Shown here in pieces: positions 1 through 5,855 of a stretch of DNA of 5,855 bases; the stretch's first letter is position 1; each line of letters opens with the position of its first letter. Location of the stretch: contig JAZUHB010000068.1 in NCBI GenBank assembly GCA_045641505.1, positions 1-5,855 on the forward strand, in the 5' to 3' direction. The notes beneath the pieces are model-generated. The model ran no database searches and was not told the DNA's origin. It saw only the letters and a list, made by a program, of their open reading frames with translations. Position numbers and translations under genes: made by a program. The stretch is from JAZQNF01 sp045641505. Its GTDB lineage: Bacteria; Bacillota; Clostridia; Lachnospirales; Bianqueaceae.

Positions 1-194
1 TTGTCGATGTGGGTCTTCTTGCAGAGCTTGCGGTATTTCTGCCAGTTGGCCTCGAGCTTCTCGAAGAAGACATCATGGGGCTCAGTGGCGCCGACCAGTT
101 CCATCAGTTCTTTTTCTGCCGCGTCGGAGAATTCCTTGTCCGGGATCACGATGCGGAGAGTGTTGCCTACGTCGAAGAAAATGGTGTCAGTCAT
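1..194 (-). CDS. HAD-superfamily hydrolase, N-terminal part (cut by window edge)
   Basis: The 64 visible residues are the N-terminus of a haloacid dehalogenase-like hydrolase, a cytosolic family that mostly removes phosphate from small molecules. Motif I is FFDVGNTL, with the putative nucleophile Asp8 followed by Gly10, Asn11 and Thr12. The residue two after the nucleophile, usually an acid/base Asp in phosphatases, is Gly. Residues 20-64 look like the first helices of a C1-type cap. The ATG at 194..192 is preceded on the minus strand by AAGGAAGG (about 202-209), a good ribosome binding site. The gene lies downstream of, and on the same strand as, a second HAD gene that it resembles in its first 60 residues and its leader, so the two are probable tandem paralogues in one operon. 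Motifs II to IV lie outside the window, so substrate and activity cannot be judged. Family assignment is fairly firm. Confidence 0.8.
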   Translation of the reverse strand, partial: MTDTIFFDVGNTLRIVIPDKEFSDAAEKELMELVGATEPHDVFFEKLEANWQKYRKLCKKTHID

Positions 195-231
195 GTCAGT
201 ACCTTCCTTTTTTTGGGATTTATAGGTTCGA

Positions 232-245
232 CGCCGAAAACGGCG
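232..245 (-). other. Small hairpin in leader of first HAD gene
   Basis: A perfect 5-bp stem (CGCCG/CGGCG) closes a 4-base loop. It lies between the two HAD genes, upstream of the ribosome binding site at about 202-209. No T-run follows it on the minus strand, so it is not a canonical terminator. It could be an RNA processing or stability element, or chance in GC-rich DNA. Confidence 0.3.
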
Positions 246-259
246 CGAGTTACGGGGAA

Positions 260-265
260 ATTATA
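260..265 (-). promoter_or_regulatory. Possible -10 box for the first HAD gene
   Basis: The minus strand reads a perfect TATAAT here, in a short AT-rich patch 66 bases upstream of the ATG at 194. No -35 hexamer resembling TTGACA lies 16-18 bases upstream; that space is filled by a GC-rich hairpin. It may be a weak internal promoter for the downstream HAD gene, or chance. Confidence 0.3.
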
Positions 266-275
266 CTTTTGCGGT

Positions 276-295
276 CCGCGCCGCTCGCGGCGCGG
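276..295 (-). other. GC-rich hairpin between the two HAD genes
   Basis: An 8-bp perfect stem made only of G and C (276-283 paired with 288-295) closes a 4-base loop. It begins about 40 bases downstream of the stop codon of the upstream HAD gene. On the minus strand it is followed by ACCGCAAAAG and not by a T-run, so it is not a standard intrinsic terminator. It could protect the 3' end of the upstream message or partly attenuate readthrough into the downstream gene. Confidence 0.4.
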
Positions 296-336
296 GTGTC
301 GGGAAATGATATTGTGTCAGTGCCCGAAGGCCCGCT

Positions 337-1107
337 TCACTCTTGCGTTCTTTCGTTCCACTTCCGGATGATCTCCGGAATCTCATTGAGCTCCTGCACG
401 AGGAAATCCGGCTTCGGCGCGTTGGGATCGTCCTTGAACATCGCGTCCCGGTGCGCCACGGAGGGGTTCGAGATCTGGATGACCAGACCGACGTTCGCCC
501 GGCGGCAGCCCAGCACGTCGCGGGAAATCGTGTCGCCCACGTAGCAGAGCTCGGAGAGCGGGATGCCCATTTTGTCGCAGGCGAGGCTGAAGATCGCGGG
601 ATCGGGCTTGCGGCAGCCGGCCTCGCTGGACATGAGGACCAGCTCCATCTGCTTGTCGATGCCGTATTCCTTCACGATATGCGGCGCGAAGGAGGTGCTC
701 ATCACGTTGGAGATGATGCCCTGCCTAAGGCCCATCGCGGAGAGCGCGTCGACGGTCTCCTTCACGTCCGGGCGGCGGATGTTCTGCACCCGGTCGTAAT
801 CGTAAAGGAAGGAGAGCTCCTCCGCGTAGGGAGCGAGCTTATCCTCGCCGACGGCGAAATCGCGCAGGAAATATTCGTTCCAGATGACGGGCTGGGGCAG
901 CTCGCGCAGGTTGCGCTCGCCCCAGTGCTTGTATTCCTCGCCGCGGTCGTGCAGCAGGAGGCCGAACTCCTCGTCGGGCATGCCGATCTCGATGCCGTAC
1001 AGGGCGAGACGCGCTTTCAGGCGTCCGGCGAAGGCGGTGCGGAGCTCCGGCGAATTTTTCACCGTGAGGAGGGTGCCTCCGATGTCGAACAGTACCGTCG
1101 TGATCAT
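337..1107 (-). CDS. HAD-superfamily hydrolase (HAD-IA type, helical cap)
   Basis: The protein is 256 residues, a usual size for a HAD with a C1 helical cap, and is probably a cytosolic phosphatase of small phosphorylated metabolites. All four motifs are visible: motif I FDIGGTL (nucleophile Asp8, Thr12), motif II IISN (Ser133), motif III GCRKPDP (Lys167) and motif IV YVGDTISRD (Asp192, Asp197). The cap spans roughly residues 15-115. The second motif I aspartate is Gly10, so the normal acid/base residue is absent; the enzyme may use another residue, or be slow or specialised. An in-frame ATG lies 18 codons upstream (1161), but those codons run through the operator palindrome and over the predicted transcript start. 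The ATG at 1107, with AGAAAGG upstream and MITTVLFDIGGT as its first residues, is therefore preferred. It is the first gene of a leftward unit with the second HAD gene, from an operator-controlled promoter divergent from hppA. The substrate is not predictable. Confidence 0.88.
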   Translation of the reverse strand: MITTVLFDIGGTLLTVKNSPELRTAFAGRLKARLALYGIEIGMPDEEFGLLLHDRGEEYKHWGERNLRELPQPVIWNEYFLRDFAVGEDKLAPYAEELSFLYDYDRVQNIRRPDVKETVDALSAMGLRQGIISNVMSTSFAPHIVKEYGIDKQMELVLMSSEAGCRKPDPAIFSLACDKMGIPLSELCYVGDTISRDVLGCRRANVGLVIQISNPSVAHRDAMFKDDPNAPKPDFLVQELNEIPEIIRKWNERTQE

Positions 1108-1117
1108 GTGTCCAAGT

Positions 1118-1125
1118 ACCTTTCT
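1118..1125 (-). promoter_or_regulatory. Ribosome binding site deciding the HAD start
   Basis: The minus strand reads AGAAAGGT, with its GG about 11 bases before the ATG at 1107. It supports that start over the upstream in-frame ATG at 1161, which has no comparable site. The leader (AAGGTACT..GAC..ATG) resembles that of the other HAD gene at 192..208. Confidence 0.6.
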
Positions 1126-1129
1126 GCAA

Positions 1130-1145
1130 GCGCAAACGTTTGCGC
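1130..1145. promoter_or_regulatory. LacI/CcpA-type operator of the HAD promoter
   Basis: A perfect 16-bp palindrome, GCGCAAACGTTTGCGC, with the central CpG flanked by AAA/TTT that is typical of LacI-family operators. It lies about +9 to +24 relative to the predicted leftward transcript start (near 1154), so bound protein would block early transcription of the HAD genes. Its core is identical to the site at 1277-1288; the centres are 145 bp apart. The regulator is inferred: the LacI-family gene at 3542 is the best local candidate. Confidence 0.85.
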
Positions 1146-1160
1146 CAATTCTCGGTTTCA

Positions 1161-1189
1161 ATTTTATCGCAAAGGCACAGGTTTGTCAA
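1161..1189 (-). promoter_or_regulatory. Sigma70-type promoter of the HAD genes
   Basis: Read on the minus strand, a perfect -35 TTGACA (1189..1184) and a -10 TAAAAT (1166..1161, five of six consensus bases) are separated by 17 bases. The predicted start is near 1154, giving a leader of about 47 bases before the ATG at 1107. The surrounding DNA is much more AT-rich than the genes. The operator lies just downstream. Confidence 0.75.
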
Positions 1190-1237
1190 TAAATATAAGA
1201 ATAAGGAAAAATAATGCGGGTCCGCGCAAGAAAAGAC

Positions 1238-1267
1238 TTGACAAGGCCGGGGCCCGGGCGGTATCAT
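1238..1267 (+). promoter_or_regulatory. Sigma70-type promoter of hppA
   Basis: A perfect -35 TTGACA (1238-1243) and a -10 TATCAT (1262-1267, five of six) are separated by 18 bases, with a predicted start near 1274-1275. The spacer is almost entirely G and C and contains the palindrome GCCCGGGC (1252-1259), which is unusual beside the AT-rich DNA upstream. The operator at 1275-1290 covers the predicted start site, a classic repression position. Confidence 0.75.
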
Positions 1268-1274
1268 TTCGCTG

Positions 1275-1290
1275 GCGCAAACGTTTGCAG
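1275..1290. promoter_or_regulatory. LacI/CcpA-type operator of the hppA promoter
   Basis: The perfect 12-bp palindrome GCAAACGTTTGC (1277-1288) sits within a longer match to the other operator; TGGCGCAAACGTTTGC (1273-1288) occurs in both, in inverted orientation. It overlaps the predicted hppA start site, so binding should exclude RNA polymerase. It also fits the CcpA cre consensus at 12 of 14 positions, so a global catabolite regulator is an alternative to the local LacI-family protein. Confidence 0.85.
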
Positions 1291-1328
1291 TGGCTTTTCG
1301 CGGACGCTTCGCCTTCACTAATTCCAGC

Positions 1329-1336
1329 AGAGGAGG
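1329..1336 (+). promoter_or_regulatory. Ribosome binding site of hppA
   Basis: AGAGGAGG, a near-perfect anti-Shine-Dalgarno match, lies six bases before the ATG at 1343. It supports that start and efficient translation. Confidence 0.8.
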
Positions 1337-1342
1337 TTTTCC

Positions 1343-3451
<2,109 letters not shown>

Positions 3452-3469
3452 ACCTGTTTTTCCCAAACG

Positions 3470-3503
3470 GAAGAGAGGAGACGGTACGCCGTCTTCTCTC
3501 TTC
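3470..3503 (+). terminator. Hairpin terminator after hppA
   Basis: A 15-bp stem with one G-U pair (3470-3484 with 3489-3503) closes a TACG tetraloop 18 bases after the hppA stop. It is followed by a broken T-rich stretch (GTCGCTTTTCCGCTTTC). The stem is strong but the T-run is poor, so termination may be partial, allowing some transcription into the regulator gene. Confidence 0.75.
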
Positions 3504-3541
3504 GTCGCTTTTCCGCTTTCCTTTCCCGATGAGGTTTCCCT

Positions 3542-4555
3542 ATGGAAAAAGTCACTATGAAGGACGTGGCCCGGCGGGCGGGCGTCTCCTATGCCACTGT
3601 GTCCCGCGCGCTCTCCGGCAGCCCGGAGATCAGCGCGCAGACCCGTGAGCGGGTGCTCCGCATCTGCGAGGAGATGAACTTCACCCCGAATGTCCTGGCC
3701 CGTTCCATGGTCGTGAAGCGCACCGACACGCTCGGCGTCATCATGGCCGCCATCGACAACCCGTTCATGAGCGAGCTCGCGAACTACATCGAGCTCTACG
3801 CCCGGAAGCGCGGCTACAATCTGATGCTCTGCAACTCCTCCTACGATCCCGTGCAGGAGCGGAAGAGCATGGAGCTCCTCGTGAGCCGGCAGGCGGACGG
3901 CGTGATCGTCATCCCCTTCGGCGGCGAAAGCTACGAGAATCTGAGCCCCCTGCTGGACCGGGTCCCCACCCTCTTTCTTTCCGAGAACATGGCCGGCTTT
4001 CCGGTGGACAGCGTGAGCGTCGACAACGCCCGCGGCACCTACCTCGGCACCGACTACCTATATGAATTAGGCCACCGCCGCATCCTCTACCTGGGGCGGC
4101 GCCGCAAGAGCGTGGCCCATGAGCAGCGCGCCCGCGGCTATCTGAACGCCTGCGCGACCCACGGGCTCGTGCCTGAATTTCTGGATTCGGCCTATTCCCG
4201 CAGCTCCGTCGAGACCGGCTATCTGCTGGCGCGGGAGTATTTCGCGAAGCCCCTCGCCCACAGCGCCATCTACTGCGCGACCGACTCTCTCGCCATCGGC
4301 GTGATGAAGGCCGCGGATGAGGCGGGCATCCGCATCCCCGAGGACCTGTCGCTGATCGGCTTCGATAACATCTCCTTCACCAGTCTGCCGCGGCTCGACC
4401 TGACCACGGTGGATCAGCCGAAGGAGCGGATGGCGGCCGCCGCCGTGGACCGGCTGCTGGAAAAGATCGCCGATCCGGACAGTCCTTTCGTACATCATAT
4501 TTTGGAACCCACCCTCGTGGAGCGAAGCTCCTGCCGGCGGGTGGAGGAGGAATGA
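3542..4555 (+). CDS. LacI-family transcriptional regulator
   Basis: A complete 337-residue LacI/GalR-type DNA-binding protein, the usual length. Residues 4-26 form the helix-turn-helix (MKDVARRAGVSYATVSRALSG), and residues 48-57 the hinge helix (TPNVLARSMV). From about 62 onward is the periplasmic-binding-protein-like sensor domain, with IDNPF (71-75), ADGVIVIP (118-125), ATDSLAIGVMKA (246-257) and IGFDNIS (272-278). The hinge residue that normally inserts as Leu into the central CpG of the operator is Met56. The effector is unknown, but the family usually senses sugars or sugar phosphates. The start is preceded by GAGG (3531-3534) at seven bases. Nearby palindromes at 1130 and 1275 have the operator form this family binds, so control of hppA and the HAD genes is the natural inference. 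No clear promoter lies in 3504-3541, so expression may come by readthrough from hppA. The PHP-kinase gene follows one base after the stop. Confidence 0.93.
   Translation: MEKVTMKDVARRAGVSYATVSRALSGSPEISAQTRERVLRICEEMNFTPNVLARSMVVKRTDTLGVIMAAIDNPFMSELANYIELYARKRGYNLMLCNSSYDPVQERKSMELLVSRQADGVIVIPFGGESYENLSPLLDRVPTLFLSENMAGFPVDSVSVDNARGTYLGTDYLYELGHRRILYLGRRRKSVAHEQRARGYLNACATHGLVPEFLDSAYSRSSVETGYLLAREYFAKPLAHSAIYCATDSLAIGVMKAADEAGIRIPEDLSLIGFDNISFTSLPRLDLTTVDQPKERMAAAAVDRLLEKIADPDSPFVHHILEPTLVERSSCRRVEEE
4543..4550 (+). promoter_or_regulatory. Ribosome binding site of the PHP-kinase fusion gene
   Basis: GGAGGAGG lies inside the last codons of the regulator gene, six bases before the ATG at 4557. 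It fixes that start and shows the two genes are translationally close-coupled in one transcript. Confidence 0.8.
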
Positions 4556-4556
4556 C

Positions 4557-5855
4557 ATGTTCAAATACGAATTGCATCTTCATACTTCGGAGACCAGCTG
4601 GTGCGGCCATGTGCCGGCGGCGGTGCAGGTGCAGCGTCTGAAGGCGCTGGGCTACGACGGTCTCGTGGTCACCGACCATCTGCACGCCGGCTATCTCGAG
4701 GAGGTCGGCCCCGAGCGGACCGACGCGAACTGGCAGGCCCTGATCGACCGCCACATGCTGGGCTACACCGCCGCGGCGGCCGAGGGCGGGCGCCTGGGCG
4801 TTTCCGTCATCTTCTGCGCGGAGCTCCGCTTCCCCGAGGACGAGCGCGACTACCTGGCCTTCGGCATCACCGAGGACTGGCTGCGCGCCCATCCCTACTG
4901 CATCCTGCTCAGCCATGAGGAATTCTTCGACCGCTACGGCAAGGAGCTCCTCATCGTGCAGGCCCATCCCTTCCGTCATTACGACGATCCCGATACCGCG
5001 CATCTGGGCGGCCTCGAGATCGTGAACTGCAATCCCCGCCACGAGAGCCGGAACCGCCTGGCGCTCGACCGCGCGAAGGAGTGGCCCAGCCTCGTCCGCA
5101 CCGTCGGCAGCGACGTGCATCAGGACGGGGACGAGGGCCGCGGCGCCGTCCTCTTCGAGAAGCGCGTCACGACCCCCGCGGAGCTTCGCGAGGAGCTTCT
5201 GGCCGGCCGCTTCCAACTCTGGTGCCCTGATTTCGAGGAGCTCGTGAACGAGAGCGAGGCGGAGCTCGGCCGGCCCGTCTTCGACACGGTGATCGTCGGC
5301 CAGATCTGCCTGGATACCAACACCGACTACGACGGCCGCGTCGAACACCGCTACGGCGGCGCCGTGCTCTTCTCCGGCCACGCCGCGGGCATGACCGGCC
5401 ACAAGACCGGCGTGGTGCCGAAGGCGAATCCCGCGGACATCGACGCGGCGGAGGCCTTCGCCGACTGCCCGAACGTCCGCGTCTACGCCCGTCCCTCCGC
5501 ACACAGCACGCTGATGGAGAACACCTATTTCACCCCCGACCGGGAGCGGAGACGCCAGGTCTCGCCCGCGTCCATCGATCCCTACACCGAGGAAGACCTT
5601 CCCGGGGAGCAGGCGCGCATCTACCATCTGGCGGGCCTCGTCACCGGCGACATCGACGGCAGCATGATCGAAGCCTGCTGGCGGAAGACCGCGAAGCTCC
5701 GCGAGACCGACGACCGCGCCGGCGTCGCGCTGGACGTGCAGTGCATGCTCCGCGCGGTGGAGCCCGACAAGACCCTGAAGCTCTACGACTGGGCGGAGAA
5801 GAAAAAGTACCTGCCCTACATCCGCTACTTCAAGACCGACGCCGCCGAGGCCGAG
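4557..5855 (+). CDS. PHP phosphoesterase-PfkB-like kinase fusion (3' end outside window)
   Basis: The frame is open for 433 codons and runs off the window. Residues 1 to about 220 form a PHP domain, a trinuclear-metal phosphoesterase fold. Its metal ligands are visible: ELHLHT (His7, His9), TDH (Asp40, His41), AEL (Glu89), QAHPF (His137) and GSDVH (Asp186, His188). Its closing helix is near 207-220. Residues 241-433 resemble a PfkB/ribokinase-type sugar or nucleoside kinase: VIVGQICLD (245-253), YGGAVLFSGHAAG (266-278), ENTY (321-324), IYHLAG (355-360), ALDVQCMLR (391-399) and FKTDAAEAE (425-433). The LDVQ..LR motif recalls the PfkB branch that includes plant inositol kinase. The catalytic GAGD region would come later, outside the window. 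No stop or frame change separates the domains. The protein could remove and add phosphate on related substrates, or couple two steps of a salvage route. The gene is co-transcribed with the LacI-family gene. Domain calls are firm for PHP and good for PfkB; the substrate is unknown. Confidence 0.85.
   Translation, partial: MFKYELHLHTSETSWCGHVPAAVQVQRLKALGYDGLVVTDHLHAGYLEEVGPERTDANWQALIDRHMLGYTAAAAEGGRLGVSVIFCAELRFPEDERDYLAFGITEDWLRAHPYCILLSHEEFFDRYGKELLIVQAHPFRHYDDPDTAHLGGLEIVNCNPRHESRNRLALDRAKEWPSLVRTVGSDVHQDGDEGRGAVLFEKRVTTPAELREELLAGRFQLWCPDFEELVNESEAELGRPVFDTVIVGQICLDTNTDYDGRVEHRYGGAVLFSGHAAGMTGHKTGVVPKANPADIDAAEAFADCPNVRVYARPSAHSTLMENTYFTPDRERRRQVSPASIDPYTEEDLPGEQARIYHLAGLVTGDIDGSMIEACWRKTAKLRETDDRAGVALDVQCMLRAVEPDKTLKLYDWAEKKKYLPYIRYFKTDAAEAE

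Noticed and set aside
276..295. GC hairpin as an intrinsic terminator of the HAD gene.
   Set aside because: No T-run follows on either strand. It is listed only as a hairpin.
1108..1161. An 18-residue N-terminal extension of the HAD protein from the upstream ATG.
   Set aside because: Those codons are the operator and leader; the predicted transcript starts near 1154, so the ATG at 1161 would not be in the message.
1146..1342. Riboswitch or other structured RNA in the divergent region.
   Set aside because: The hppA leader from the predicted start is under 70 bases and mostly operator plus ribosome binding site, too short for a known aptamer; no conserved riboswitch core was seen.
4377..5627. 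Long minus-strand open frame opposite the PHP-kinase gene.
   Set aside because: Its composition is Val/Ala/Gly/Arg-rich without motifs, while the plus-strand frame shows two clear domain families and a perfect ribosome binding site.

Overview
The window is GC-rich bacterial DNA with dense, compact genes, strong GGAGG-type ribosome binding sites and third codon positions mostly G or C. A K+-dependent membrane pyrophosphatase, LacI-family regulation with cre-like operators and HAD genes of this style suggest a GC-rich anaerobe, perhaps a gut-type Clostridia lineage. The sequence alone does not fix the taxon, and there is no sign of mobile DNA, CRISPR or RNA genes.

Layout: two paralogous HAD-superfamily hydrolase genes lie on the minus strand (1..194, cut by the window edge, and 337..1107). 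A 235-bp divergent control region (1108..1342) separates them from hppA on the plus strand (1343..3451), a 702-residue ion-pumping membrane pyrophosphatase. A strong hairpin (3470..3503) follows hppA. Next comes a complete LacI-family repressor gene (3542..4555). One base after its stop codon begins a long frame that stays open to the window end (4557..5855). It fuses an N-terminal PHP metal-dependent phosphoesterase domain to a C-terminal PfkB/ribokinase-like kinase domain.

The divergent region is the most readable regulatory element. Two sigma70-type promoters point outward: TTGACA-17-TAAAAT toward the HAD genes and TTGACA-18-TATCAT toward hppA. Just downstream of each -10 box lies a palindrome with the core GCAAACGTTTGC, the classic LacI/CcpA-family operator type. 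The two copies share 16 bp (TGGCGCAAACGTTTGC), each reading in the sense direction of its own gene. A LacI-family protein could therefore repress both directions by blocking initiation or early elongation. The repressor encoded at 3542..4555 is the obvious candidate, and a global CcpA-like protein is the alternative.

Taken together, the window looks like a phosphate/pyrophosphate-handling module under sugar-type control: a PPi-driven Na+ or H+ pump, two HAD phosphatase-like proteins with an atypical motif I, a LacI-family sensor and a PHP-kinase fusion. The shared function is inference. The gene identities and the promoter/operator geometry are read directly from the sequence.
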